Origin: Salinicola halophyticus
GTDB lineage: Bacteria > Pseudomonadota > Gammaproteobacteria > Pseudomonadales > Halomonadaceae
Assembly (NCBI RefSeq): GCF_003206695.1
Contig: NZ_PZJN01000009.1
Location: 379,407 to 427,573, forward strand
Length of the DNA stretch: 48,167 nt
Reading direction: 5' to 3'
Made by a program: the position numbers and the translations under genes. The notes beneath the pieces are model-generated. The model was not told the DNA's origin, did no database searches, and was given only the letters and a program-made list of their open reading frames with translations. Positions 17,002 to 25,430 of the stretch are shown here, piece after piece (position 1 is the first letter of the stretch; every line of letters starts with the position of its first letter).

Positions 17002-19080
17002 ATGGATGTCTTTCACGAATGTCAAACGATTAACGATTACATTGAAAAAAATAGTGAGTCTAAAGCAAGGGACGAGTTAATAAAGCTTTTGAATTACCAC
17101 AAACAAGAAGGAATTTCATATGATCCCTTAATCAACAACCTTATCAGACAAGTTGGTCTGTACCCATACATAGATATTGAAACATCAAGCTGGCAGGATA
17201 GATTTGTTTACGAGTCTTTTAAAACTGATATTGGCAGCGATGCCAGAGTCACCCTTCACAGGGAGCAGTCCTTGGTATTAAAAAAATTGACCGAAGGGAA
17301 AAATTTGGCCGTCAGTGCACCAACAAGCTTTGGGAAAAGTTTCATAATAGACGCCTTTATATCAATAAAAAAGCCGAAAAATATTGTAATTATCGTCCCG
17401 ACTATAGCGCTAACTGATGAAACTCGGCGTAGGCTTCAAAGAAAATTTTCAAGTCAATATAAAATAATTACAACTTCTGATGTTAGAGTTTCTGAAAGTA
17501 ATATATTCATATTTCCGCAAGAGAGGGCTGCTCATTATTTAAACGAGCTAGAGTGCATTGATATGCTTGTTATAGATGAGTTCTACAAGGCCAGCAAGAA
17601 ATTTGATAAAGATAGGTCCTCATCATTGATAAATGTCATTCTCAAGCTAGGGCGTAAAGCGAAGCAAAAATATTTTTTGGCTCCTAATATTTCAAAAATT
17701 AACGAGAATATCTTTACTAAAGATATGGAGTTTGTTCATATCGACTTTAATACTGTATATCTCGAAAAGCATGATTTGTTCAATGAGATAAACGGCGATG
17801 ATAATCTTAAAAGCGAGGCGCTTCTGAGAATTTTGTCAGCAAGCAAGGGGAAAACTTTAGTCTATGCTGGGACCTATTCAAATATTGATAAGGTTGCAAA
17901 TCTTCTGATTGACAATCATGCCCCAATAGAAAGTGCCATACTGAAGAGTTTTGAGAATTGGTTAATTAACAATTATGATAGGAACTGGCATTTAACCAAT
18001 TTAGTGAAGAGAGGGTGCGGAATACACAATGGACGGCTGCATAGATCTCTTAGTCAAATTCAAGTGCGCCTTTTTGAAGAAATAGAGGGTCTAAAGACTA
18101 TAGTGTCAACATCTTCAATAATTGAAGGGGTTAATACTTCCGCTGAAAATATCGTTGTATGGCGAAACCGGAATGGTCAGTCAAAGCTCAATGACTTTAC
18201 ATATAAAAATATAATTGGGCGTGGCGGAAGAATGTTCAAGCACTTTGTTGGCAAAATATATATCCTCGAGCAGCCGCCAGTAGATACTGAGACGCAGTTA
18301 GATTTGAGCCTTCCGGATGATCTTGTAGGTAGTATCGACGAAGAAGATTTTAAACAGGAGCTAACTGCAGATCAAATCGCTAAAATCATCTCCTACAAAG
18401 AGGAAATGGCAGAAATCCTGGGCGACGAAATCTTCAAGTCGATGAAAGATGGAAGCGTCTTTGAGTCCAGTAACTCATACCTCATTAGAGATATTGCAAG
18501 GGATCTTGCCTATAATTCCGATGAATGGAATGGCCTGGGTTATCTTAATTCAAGTAATGTGGATGATTGGCAACGACTGTTATATAAGGTGATAAATATC
18601 CATCCAGGTGGTTGGGGTGTTAAATATAATAAATTTGTGGGGTTTATAAAGGTTCTCTCTCAGAACTGGATTAAAACCATACCTGAGCTTTTAAATGAAC
18701 TTGATCAATACGACATTGGTATCGATGAATTTTTTGAATTAGAAAAAAATGTTACGTTTAAGTTGGCCGCGACGCTGAGCGACATAAATGTTTTGCAACA
18801 GAAAATTCTCGATAATCCGGCTGATATTTCCCCCTTTATATTCAAGGTTGCCCATGCTTTCTTGCCGCCAGTGGCTTTTCAGCTTGAAGAGTATGGATTG
18901 CCTAGGATGATTACAAAAAAAATCCATAGCGCGCGTTTGATTGATTTTGAGAATGAGCTTGATCTACATCAGGTGATTGTTAAGTTCAAAGCGCTTACAA
19001 TGCCGCATTTAATTGGTTCTGTCGAAAGTTTTGATGAATTCGACAAGTACATAATTAAATATTTTTATGAAGGAATATAG
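17002..19080 (+). CDS. hamB: Hachiman anti-phage helicase HamB
   Basis: HamB is a superfamily 2 helicase that holds HamA in check and releases it on meeting aberrant DNA. The 692-residue protein has Walker A APTSFGKS (106-113), motif Ia VPTIALTDE (132-140), a DEFY Walker B variant (192-195), STSSIIEGVN (369-378) and motif VI IIGRGGR (404-410). The C-terminal 280 residues carry no familiar motif. It follows hamA with a 3-bp gap and no terminator between. Strong AT bias matches hamA and the DUF3223 gene. At about 690 residues it is on the short side for a defence helicase, but all core motifs are present. Confidence 0.88.
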   Translation: MDVFHECQTINDYIEKNSESKARDELIKLLNYHKQEGISYDPLINNLIRQVGLYPYIDIETSSWQDRFVYESFKTDIGSDARVTLHREQSLVLKKLTEGKNLAVSAPTSFGKSFIIDAFISIKKPKNIVIIVPTIALTDETRRRLQRKFSSQYKIITTSDVRVSESNIFIFPQERAAHYLNELECIDMLVIDEFYKASKKFDKDRSSSLINVILKLGRKAKQKYFLAPNISKINENIFTKDMEFVHIDFNTVYLEKHDLFNEINGDDNLKSEALLRILSASKGKTLVYAGTYSNIDKVANLLIDNHAPIESAILKSFENWLINNYDRNWHLTNLVKRGCGIHNGRLHRSLSQIQVRLFEEIEGLKTIVSTSSIIEGVNTSAENIVVWRNRNGQSKLNDFTYKNIIGRGGRMFKHFVGKIYILEQPPVDTETQLDLSLPDDLVGSIDEEDFKQELTADQIAKIISYKEEMAEILGDEIFKSMKDGSVFESSNSYLIRDIARDLAYNSDEWNGLGYLNSSNVDDWQRLLYKVINIHPGGWGVKYNKFVGFIKVLSQNWIKTIPELLNELDQYDIGIDEFFELEKNVTFKLAATLSDINVLQQKILDNPADISPFIFKVAHAFLPPVAFQLEEYGLPRMITKKIHSARLIDFENELDLHQVIVKFKALTMPHLIGSVESFDEFDKYIIKYFYEGI

Positions 19081-19227
19081 TCGAAGCATCGCCGTTTAGG
19101 CACAAAAACTCTAAATTCTAGAAGAGGCTGCTGTCAGACTGGCAAATCTCCAGTTCTTCTTACACTAAAGAAGGAACCGACCGTTATTCACCAACACCAA
19201 TGTCTCTTTTTGGCCGAATGCTGCCAC

Positions 19228-19612
19228 TCAAAGGCTACTCGACACGGCTCGGGCTTTGACGAATTTCATCAAGCCGCGATTCTGTTTCTCAACGGGAAGC
19301 CAGCCGGCACTCTCGTAAAACGTATAAGCTCGGCACTCTCGAGAAGTAAGCGGCCCACACCTCGACCTCATGACCGGCGCGGGCGAACAGTCCAAATACA
19401 CACGCGGTCTCGTCGCGAACAATCGAAAAGCCTGCGGGTACCCGGTCAATCTCCGCAATCCAGAGACAGGGGCCCTGGGTGAGCATGGCGGCATTGGCCT
19501 CCGGTGTGATGCCCATCTTGGCAAGCTGCTCGAGCGAAAGGTGGTTTTCCGCCACGCTGGTGCGAATGGCGAAGATCTCTCCGATGTCTGTTTCTCTCAC
19601 TTGAAGTGACAT
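19228..19612 (-). pseudogene. broken GNAT acetyltransferase
   Basis: The N-terminal half of a GNAT protein reads from 19612: RETDIGEIFAIRTSVAENHL, then LWIAEIDRVPAGFSIV and CVFGLFARAGHE. In place of the acetyl-CoA loop (normally GRGIGRALL...) the frame runs into unrelated residues. A different frame then gives AYTFYESAGWLPVEKQ, the usual GNAT C-terminus, ending at 19228. About 25-30 residues seem deleted at the frame change near 19340. The gene is therefore dead or at best makes a fragment. It lies inside the satellite, close to the right end. A sequencing error could explain a frameshift but not the missing loop. Confidence 0.72.
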
Positions 19613-20123
19613 GGATCGATACCATTGGCAGTGATTGGGAAGGCCATGGACGGTCATTTGGGTTAAACAGTGACCTCTGGCGAATTTGCTTGGCGGCTTG
19701 GAGCCGTGGCTACGGGTCGTGCGATGAGCAGTCACCCGCTTAGCTCACGTGGTTGAGAGGTATATCGTAAGGTATAACTGGATCATCGAACCCGTTTAAT
19801 CGCCTTTAAAAACAATTATTTATATGCGTATATAGAATCCTACTGGGCTCCAGTTTCTTATTTATTCGGCCTGTTAAGGGTTCCCTTGCGCCCTGATTGA
19901 ACTTAACAAGAAATCGCAGACCCTCACCCACCTAGCGACAACGGCATGATCGATAAGTCGAGAAGGGGAAGGCTGGCAGATATCGGCGAATTCTCGATTT
20001 CGTTCCAGCTATGCGCGGCGTCACGTGAGCTGAATTTTGATGACTTCACACGATGCCGTTGGCTGGGCACTTGGGTGTGCCAGCCTTTGCAGGCAGTTAG
20101 TGTAGTGGTAGAAACACGTCTGA
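19613..20123. other. right flank of the satellite, no gene seen
   Basis: This stretch holds the candidate right attachment core (19835-19848) within an AT-rich pocket (about 19795-19860). No open frame in it has a ribosome-binding site or recognisable motif. Confidence 0.5.
19835..19848 (+). repeat. right attachment core (attR), candidate
   Basis: GAATCCTACTGGGC repeats 5901-5914 exactly and in direct orientation, just beyond the last satellite gene. A 14-bp match at this place by chance is unlikely. The sequence after it (TCCAG) differs from the tRNA acceptor end (GCGCCA), which would normally be retained in attR, so the crossover may be short or the end has decayed. Confidence 0.55.
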
Positions 20124-20330
20124 CTAGCCGTCTTTGGCGTTATGCATGACGCACGCTTCTTCGGCTTCTTCCTTGATCTCGTAGGCGCCCTGCAGCTTGT
20201 CGCCCGTCTGGGTATCTTCGATCCGGTAACAGACCTCGTCGGTGTCTTTGGGCGACTCTGGCGCTTCTCCTTCCTGAGTGTCATGCGCTTCCGCTACTGG
20301 CACTTCGATCACGCGAAAACGTGCGCTCAT
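20124..20330 (-). CDS. small acidic hypothetical protein
   Basis: This 68-residue protein was not recognised. It is rich in Glu, Asp and Lys, with FRVIEVPV at the N-terminus and TDEVCYRIEDTQTGDKLQGA in the middle, which looks like a small beta-rich fold followed by an acidic helix (EIKEEAEEACVMHN). The start at 20330 has AGAGAGG 8 nt upstream. It lies just outside the satellite and has core-genome base use. There is no signal peptide or membrane segment. A housekeeping gene confined to this bacterial group is the simplest reading. Confidence 0.65.
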   Translation of the reverse strand: MSARFRVIEVPVAEAHDTQEGEAPESPKDTDEVCYRIEDTQTGDKLQGAYEIKEEAEEACVMHNAKDG

Positions 20331-20486
20331 GGCGGGTACCTCTCTGGTTGGCTTCCGTTCCACTATGAGCCAGGAGGCGGAGAAAATGCCAGTCAGGCTG
20401 CAAGTGTCACGATACGCTGGCCTGTGCGGTGCGGCCGTTTGCAGAACGTGGACCCAGCGCTGCATCCATGAGGCGGTGATAACACT

Positions 20487-20514
20487 AAAAAAGGGAGCCA
20501 ATGGCTCCCTTTTT
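20487..20514. terminator. bidirectional terminator after the secreted-protein gene
   Basis: AAGGGAGCCA and TGGCTCCCTT form a near-perfect stem flanked by A-run and T-run, so it works on both strands. It ends the gene at 20550 on the minus strand. A second copy of the same stem follows the paralogue, at 21096. Confidence 0.85.
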
Positions 20515-20549
20515 CGACTAGCAGTGAGACTGCGCCCTAAGGCGAAGAC

Positions 20550-20921
20550 TTACAGGCTGGCGAAGTTCACTTCGACGTTGCCGTTGTCATTGCTGACGGT
20601 CTGCGTGGCGTTTTGCAGCGCCTGAGCAGCAGCGTCGCTCTGACCTTCACCGATTAAGTCGCTGTGGGACGCTTCGATGTCGGTTGCCAGTTGGGTGGTG
20701 TTGGCGACCTGCTGCAAAGCCTGGTCTGCCGCGGCGCTATGGCCACCGTTGACGGTGTCGACGCTGTAGCGAGTCGGCAGCGCATGATACTGCGCGGTCT
20801 GCTCGATGCTGAGCGCTTCGCTCTGCTGGTCGAAGTGGCGCTGTTCAACGACGCTGTTGGCCTGAGCGACGGTGGGTAGAGCAACGGCGATGGCGATAGC
20901 GGCGAGAATGCGAGTTTTCAT
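20550..20921 (-). CDS. small secreted protein, tandem paralogue A
   Basis: This 123-residue protein has a clear signal peptide (KTRILAAIAIAVALPTVAQA, cut before NSVVEQ). The mature 103 residues are rich in Gln, Ala, Ser and Asn, with no cysteine or membrane segment, and end DNGNVEVNFASL. I know no family for it. It has GGAGG about 8 nt before the start. A paralogue of the same length lies 237 bp upstream on the same strand; the ends are almost identical and the middle (about residues 60-98) differs. It carries its own terminator. A periplasmic or surface role is likely. Confidence 0.75.
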   Translation of the reverse strand: MKTRILAAIAIAVALPTVAQANSVVEQRHFDQQSEALSIEQTAQYHALPTRYSVDTVNGGHSAAADQALQQVANTTQLATDIEASHSDLIGEGQSDAAAQALQNATQTVSNDNGNVEVNFASL

Positions 20922-21095
20922 GGTGTTGCCTCCAATGATCATCTGTTTTGGTGTTGGGCTCTTGGCCTCAACCGGTGATGTCATTATCGGTCTGTTAGCC
21001 GTCTAACAAAAATCGAATGGCGCGAAATAAACTATCGACAGGAATGATGGTGGTTGTAGCACCTGAAATCGTTCGTTTTTGCAGGATATAAAACC

Positions 21096-21119
21096 AAAAA
21101 GGGAGCCAATGGCTCCCTT
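21096..21119 (-). terminator. terminator of the second secreted-protein gene
   Basis: The stem GGGAGCCA/TGGCTCCC with a T-run on the minus strand matches the stem after the first paralogue. The duplication therefore includes gene and terminator. Confidence 0.75.
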
Positions 21120-21157
21120 GATGGTCTAGCGCTGTGACAGTGCCCGAAGGCGAAGAC

Positions 21158-21529
21158 TTACAGGCTGGCGAAGTTCACTTCGACGTTGCCGTTGTCATTG
21201 CTGACGGTCTGCGTGGCGTTCTGCAGCGCCTGGCCGGCAGCGGCGCTCTGGCCTTCACCGATCAGGGCGTTGCGAGACGGCTGCACGTCGGTGCCCAGCT
21301 GAGTGGACTCGGCCACGTTCTTCAGAGACTGGTCGGCGGCATTGCTGTGGCCGCCATCGACGGTGTCGACGGTGTAGCGAGTCGGCAGCGCGTGATACTG
21401 CGCGGTCTGCTCGATGCTGAGCGCTTCGCTCTGCTGGTCGAAGTGACGCTGTTCGACGACGCTGTTGGCCTGAGCGACGGTGGGCAGAGCGACGGCGATT
21501 GCAATAGCGGCGAGAATACGATTTTTCAT
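21158..21529 (-). CDS. small secreted protein, tandem paralogue B
   Basis: This 123-residue protein is the partner of the gene at 20550. Signal peptide, first 40 mature residues (NSVVEQRHFDQQSEALSIEQ) and last 20 residues are identical or nearly so. Differences cluster in the middle, where this copy reads AADQSLKNVAESTQLGTDVQ. Start context and terminator are also alike, so the unit arose by tandem duplication. High identity of the outer parts with change in the middle may mean gene conversion at the ends or selection on the central part. Function is unknown. Confidence 0.75.
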   Translation of the reverse strand: MKNRILAAIAIAVALPTVAQANSVVEQRHFDQQSEALSIEQTAQYHALPTRYTVDTVDGGHSNAADQSLKNVAESTQLGTDVQPSRNALIGEGQSAAAGQALQNATQTVSNDNGNVEVNFASL

Positions 21530-21840
21530 GATGTTGCCTCCAATAATGTCTTTTTTAATGGCCTCTCGGCCTCAACCTGTGACGACATTATGGGAGCCAA
21601 CTCTTTAGGCTGCTAATCACGCCTAGTGAATTCGACTATCGATGGGATTAATACGAAGGTCTAAGGTATGCGTTGCTGCTGAAGTGTAAACCTTCTTCCC
21701 GCGGGATGGGAGACTCGGCAAGAAAGGCCGGTTGCGCTCCGCCTCCGGTGGTCCATTCACTGCAGCGCGTTTTGCTCGTTTCCGTCGCTCACCCCATAAT
21801 GGCGCCACCTCATTCACCGCTTGCCAGCTGAGAACGCCCT

Positions 21841-22536
21841 ATGACCCGCACGCCTCGGGATGACACCCCCGCCGAATCGCCACGCGCTGCCGAGCCTCAG
21901 GTCAACGTGGGAGATGTCGCGTATCTACGGGTGACGCAGGTCACCGATATCGGTGCGTTCTTGAACTGGGGGCGGCCCAAGGATCTGCTGCTGCCGTTCG
22001 GCGAGCAGCGCTTCCGCCCGGACGCGGGCAAGCGGGTGCTGGTGATGATCTATGTCGACGATCGCATGCGCCCGGTAGCGAGCATGAAGATCGACAAGTT
22101 CCTGCAGGATGAATCGGAGGGCCTGAAGGCGGGCGATCGAGTGTCGCTGACCATCGCCGATCTCACCGATCTGGGCGCCAAGGCGGTGGTCAACAGTCGC
22201 TTCTGGGGGCTGCTGTATCACGACGACATGTCGCGCCCGCTGCGCCGGGGGGATCGCATGGATGGCTATGTTCGCCGTGTGCGTGAAGACGCCCGTCTGG
22301 ATCTGTCGCTGCTGCCGCCGGGGCAGGCGCGTCTGGACGTGGTCGGCGACAAGGTGTTGGCAGCGCTGAGCGCCAACGACGGGTTCCTGGCGCTCGGCGA
22401 CAAGAGCTCGGCCGATGCCATCAAGGTCCGGCTCGGCGTCAGCAAGAACGCCTTCAAGCAGGCGATCGGCCGGCTCTACAAGCAGCGCCGGATCGTCATC
22501 GAAGACGACGGGATCCGGCTGGTCGAGGGCGATTGA
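21841..22536 (+). CDS. CvfB-like S1 RNA-binding protein
   Basis: This 231-residue cytosolic protein probably binds RNA. It has two S1-type units, one starting VNVGDVAYLRVTQVTDIGAFLNWG (broken here only for description; about 21-90) and a second near 95-160 (LKAGDRVSLTIADLTDLGAK), followed by a C-terminal winged helix (GVSKNAFKQAIGRLYKQRRI). This order matches the CvfB/YitL family. Gram-positive CvfB affects virulence gene expression; the role in Proteobacteria is not established. The family is usually about 280 residues, so this copy is somewhat short. It is convergent with otnI, 8 bp apart. Confidence 0.85.
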   Translation: MTRTPRDDTPAESPRAAEPQVNVGDVAYLRVTQVTDIGAFLNWGRPKDLLLPFGEQRFRPDAGKRVLVMIYVDDRMRPVASMKIDKFLQDESEGLKAGDRVSLTIADLTDLGAKAVVNSRFWGLLYHDDMSRPLRRGDRMDGYVRRVREDARLDLSLLPPGQARLDVVGDKVLAALSANDGFLALGDKSSADAIKVRLGVSKNAFKQAIGRLYKQRRIVIEDDGIRLVEGD

Positions 22537-22544
22537 TCCCCCTG

Positions 22545-23372
22545 TCAGCGCTGCTGCCAGGCGCGATACCACCCCAATCCTGCCTCCGTGTCACCGCGCG
22601 GCTTGTACTCACAGCCGAGCCAGCCGGCATAGCCGTCGCGGTCGAGCTGTTCGAATAGCCACGGATAGTTCACTTCGCCGCTATCCGGTTCGTGCCGTTC
22701 GGGTACGCCGGCGATCTGAATATGGCCCACGCCATCGCGATAGCGCTGGTAAGTCTTCCAGATATCTCCATCCATGATCTGAGTGTGGTAGAAATCCATC
22801 TGCACTTTGACGTTGGGCTCGTTCAGCTCGGCAACGATCGCGTGGCCATCGGCCTGATGGTTGAGAAAATAGCCCGGCATGTCGCGAGTGTTGATCGGCT
22901 CGATCAGTAGCGTCAGGTCGTGCTCGGCGAGTTTTCGTGCGGCAAAGCGAAGATTTTCCAGATAAATCTGATGGTTACTGGAAAATGTTTCACGGGAAAC
23001 ATTCTGCGACGCTGTGCCAGCTGCTGATTCCTGTACCGATTCGGAAATGAGACCGGCCATCGCGTGCAGGCGTGGGCAGCTCAACGCCTTGGCATAGCGA
23101 ATGGCGGTATCGACGCTATTCCGGAACTCCGCTTCGCGCCCGGGCAGGGCTGCCAACCCGCGCTCTCCGGCAGCCCAGTCGCCCGGCGGCAGATTGAACA
23201 GCACCTGCTCGAGCCCATGGCGCTTGAGCTCGGCGGCGATCGCTTCGGGCTCGAAGTCGTACGGAAACAGGAATTCGACCCCCTCGAAGCCGTTCGCGGC
23301 GGCCTTGGCGAAGCGCTCCATGAACGGAACTTCGTTGAACATCATGCTGAGATTGGCAGCGAAACGCGGCAT
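22545..23372 (-). CDS. otnI: 2-oxo-tetronate isomerase
   Basis: OtnI converts 2-oxo-tetronate to 3-oxo-tetronate in L-threonate and D-erythronate breakdown. The 275-residue protein is a TIM-barrel of the hydroxypyruvate isomerase family: it starts [16 protein letters not shown], has [27 protein letters not shown] (catalytic Glu), MDFYHTQ and GCEYKPRG (second Glu). Compared with E. coli OtnI it has an insertion of about 14 residues near position 120; that insertion contains NVSRETF, encoded by a near-consensus parS site. It is the last gene of the gntR-ltnD-otnK-otnC-otnI series, 58 bp after otnC. Confidence 0.92.
   Translation of the reverse strand: MPRFAANLSMMFNEVPFMERFAKAAANGFEGVEFLFPYDFEPEAIAAELKRHGLEQVLFNLPPGDWAAGERGLAALPGREAEFRNSVDTAIRYAKALSCPRLHAMAGLISESVQESAAGTASQNVSRETFSSNHQIYLENLRFAARKLAEHDLTLLIEPINTRDMPGYFLNHQADGHAIVAELNEPNVKVQMDFYHTQIMDGDIWKTYQRYRDGVGHIQIAGVPERHEPDSGEVNYPWLFEQLDRDGYAGWLGCEYKPRGDTEAGLGWYRAWQQR
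22986..23001. promoter_or_regulatory. parS-like site inside otnI
   Basis: TGTTTCACGGGAAACA differs from the palindromic ParB site TGTTTCACGTGAAACA at one central base, and the outer palindrome extends to 20 bp (22984-23003). It lies in the poorly conserved insertion of otnI. The core genes here (crc-pyrE, rep) are near the origin in Pseudomonas, where parS sites cluster. Confidence 0.5.
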
Positions 23373-23430
23373 GGCCTGATTTCCTCAATGACCTTGTTAA
23401 CGGTGGCGATACGGGCAGACGAATGCGCGG

Positions 23431-24096
23431 CTACCACTGGGCCCCGAAAGCGTCGCGCAGTTCGTCGATCTCTTTTTCGTTCAGCGTGCGTAAATCGTGC
23501 TGGCGCAGCAGCAGATAGAGCTTGGCGGTTTCTTCCAGCTCCTCGATGGCGTTGCGCGCCGCTTCCAGCGTCTTGCCGGCGACCACCGGGCCGTGATTGG
23601 CCAGCAGCACCGCCGCATGATCGGCGGCGTAGTCGCGCACGGCATCACCCAGCGCGGCGTCACCGGGGCGGTAGTAGGGCACCAAGGGCAGGCGGCCGAC
23701 ACGCATGACGAAATAGGGTGTGATCGGCGGCAGGCAGGAGTGTTCGTCGAGCCCGTTGAGACACGAAACGGCCGCCGAGTGCGTGGCATGAAGGTGAATG
23801 ATTCCGCCGGTATCCGGGCGCTGCTCGTAGAACGCCCGGTGCAGGAAAGACTCCTTGGTCGGTGGCTTGCCGGCCAGCAGATTACCGTCCCAGTCGAGTT
23901 TGGAGATCTCCGCCGGATCGAGTGCGCCAAGGCTTGCGTTGGTCGGCGTCATCAGCCAGCCGTCTTCGAGCTTGGCGCTGATGTTGCCGGACGTCCCCGG
24001 CGCCATGCCCAGGTTGCGAAACGAGCGGCCGATCTCGGCGATCTCTTCGCGCAGGCGGTTTTCGGTGACGGATGTCGAGGTGTGGATCGCAGTCAT
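23431..24096 (-). CDS. otnC: 3-oxo-tetronate 4-phosphate decarboxylase
   Basis: OtnC splits CO2 from 3-oxo-tetronate 4-phosphate to give dihydroxyacetone phosphate. The 221-residue protein belongs to the class II aldolase/adducin family, with GTSGNISAKL near 35, the zinc-ligand pair in HLHATHSAAVSCL near 103-107, and ANHGPVVAGKTLEAA supplying the third histidine. The start at 24096 overlaps the otnK stop as ATGA, so the genes are coupled; an upstream extension to 24198 would lie inside otnK. The family also contains fuculose-phosphate aldolase, but the neighbours settle the assignment. Confidence 0.92.
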   Translation of the reverse strand: MTAIHTSTSVTENRLREEIAEIGRSFRNLGMAPGTSGNISAKLEDGWLMTPTNASLGALDPAEISKLDWDGNLLAGKPPTKESFLHRAFYEQRPDTGGIIHLHATHSAAVSCLNGLDEHSCLPPITPYFVMRVGRLPLVPYYRPGDAALGDAVRDYAADHAAVLLANHGPVVAGKTLEAARNAIEELEETAKLYLLLRQHDLRTLNEKEIDELRDAFGAQW

Positions 24097-25427
24097 GGCA
24101 TCAGTTTCCAGGCTTTGGTCATGAAATCGGGGGCGCCGAAATTGCCCGACTTGAGCGCCAGCGCCAGCGGTTCTTGGGTACCCAGGGTGGTCGTCCACGG
24201 CACGCCGGGGTCGATGCTGTCGCCGATCCGAAGCCCCTGAACGTCGAGCGCGCTGACCACGGCACCGGAGGTCTCGCCCCCGGCGACCAGCAGTCGGCGC
24301 ACGCCGAGACGACCGACCAGCTCGGCGGCGATCTCGGCCATGGCGCGCTCGACCAGTTCGCCGGCTTGCTGCACGCCGAGCCGTTGTTGCGCGAGGCGCA
24401 CTTCCTCCGGCGAGGCGCTGGCGTAGATCAGCACCGGGCCGGGCGCGTCGTGGTTGCCGGAATTGGCGTCGAAATGTGCCTCGGCATGCGCCAGCGCGGC
24501 ATCGACGACGCCTTGATAGTCATCGTTCAGCGCCAGGGCATCGAGGTGGAAGTTCGGCATGTGCGCCCGGGCATGTTCGATCTGAGCCAGCGTGGCCCGC
24601 GAGCAGCTGCCGCTCAACACGGCTTCACGCCCGGCAACGGGCTCGAGTCGAGCCGCATCTTCGGTGTGGCCGAGGCGTTGGGCGACATTGGCCGGCAACC
24701 CCAGCGCCAGGCCGGAACCCGCCGTCACTAGCGGCAGATCGCGGCAGGCTCGCGCCAGTATGAAAAGATCGTCGTTATCGATGGCATCGCAGATCGCGAT
24801 GCCGATGCCTTCGGCCTTGAGCGCGTCGATGCGTGCGCTCACGGCAGTGTCGCCCTGGCGCAGCGTGGCGTAGTCGATCAGCCCCACCTTGCGCGTCGTT
24901 TGCGCGCCGAGCACGCGCACCAGGTTGGCATCGGTCATGGGCGTCAGCGGGTGATCCTGCATGCCGCTTTCGTTGAGCGGCACGCCGTTGGCGAACAGAT
25001 AGCCGTTGAACACGCTGCGGCGGTTGGCCGGCAGCGCCGGGCAGGCGACGGTGAAGTCGGTGCCCAGTGCGTCCATCAACGCCTCGGTGACGGGGCCGAT
25101 ATTGCCCGCCGGCGTCGAATCGAAGGTGGAGCAGTACTTGAAGTAGAACTGCTCGCAGCCCTGTTCCCGCAGCCAGTCCAGCGCCTGAATCGACTGTTCG
25201 ATGGCGTCCTCGGCAGGAATCGTGCGTGATTTCAGCGCCACCACTACCGCGTCCACGCCCGCTTCCAGCGGTGTCTCGGGGATGCCGATGGTCTGCAGCG
25301 TGCGCATGCCGGCGCTGACCAGCATGCTCGCCAGATCCGTGGCGCCGGTGAAGTCGTCGGCGATACAGCCGAGGATGGGCCGCGTGCTGGGCCGTCGCTC
25401 ATCCGCTTTTGAAAGAGAGTTCGCCAT
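24093..25427 (-). CDS. otnK: 3-oxo-tetronate 4-kinase (four-carbon acid sugar kinase)
   Basis: OtnK phosphorylates 3-oxo-tetronate on O4 with ATP. The 444-residue protein has both DUF1537 domains: the N-terminal substrate domain with GCIADDFTGATDLASML (about 19-36) and the C-terminal nucleotide domain with LLVAGGETSGAVVSAL near 385 and GDSIDPGVPWTTTLG near 410. The order and length match OtnK rather than the D-threonate kinase DtnK, and its neighbours are OtnC and OtnI rather than PdxA2. It starts 3 bp after the ltnD stop, within one operon. Confidence 0.92.
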   Translation of the reverse strand: MANSLSKADERRPSTRPILGCIADDFTGATDLASMLVSAGMRTLQTIGIPETPLEAGVDAVVVALKSRTIPAEDAIEQSIQALDWLREQGCEQFYFKYCSTFDSTPAGNIGPVTEALMDALGTDFTVACPALPANRRSVFNGYLFANGVPLNESGMQDHPLTPMTDANLVRVLGAQTTRKVGLIDYATLRQGDTAVSARIDALKAEGIGIAICDAIDNDDLFILARACRDLPLVTAGSGLALGLPANVAQRLGHTEDAARLEPVAGREAVLSGSCSRATLAQIEHARAHMPNFHLDALALNDDYQGVVDAALAHAEAHFDANSGNHDAPGPVLIYASASPEEVRLAQQRLGVQQAGELVERAMAEIAAELVGRLGVRRLLVAGGETSGAVVSALDVQGLRIGDSIDPGVPWTTTLGTQEPLALALKSGNFGAPDFMTKAWKLMP

Positions 25428-25430
25428 CGC

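Larger units (their letters stand above)
5901..19848. mobile_element. P4-like phage satellite integrated at tRNA-Arg, carrying fosA and a Hachiman system
   Basis: The element spans about 13.9 kb between two copies of GAATCCTACTGGGC, the first in the tRNA-Arg 3' half. It contains a P4-type integrase next to the tRNA, an Ogr/Delta zinc finger, AlpA, an ash/CI-RNA-like leader, a Toprim protein, a DUF927 ATPase, a Psu-like protein and an iteron field. This set is the hallmark of P4-type satellites, which steal structural proteins from a helper phage. Cargo lies in two places: fosA beside the integrase, and an AT-rich block of DUF3223, hamA and hamB at the far end. No capsid, portal or terminase genes are seen. 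The right boundary is less certain than the left, because the acceptor end of the tRNA is not reproduced there. Confidence 0.75.
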
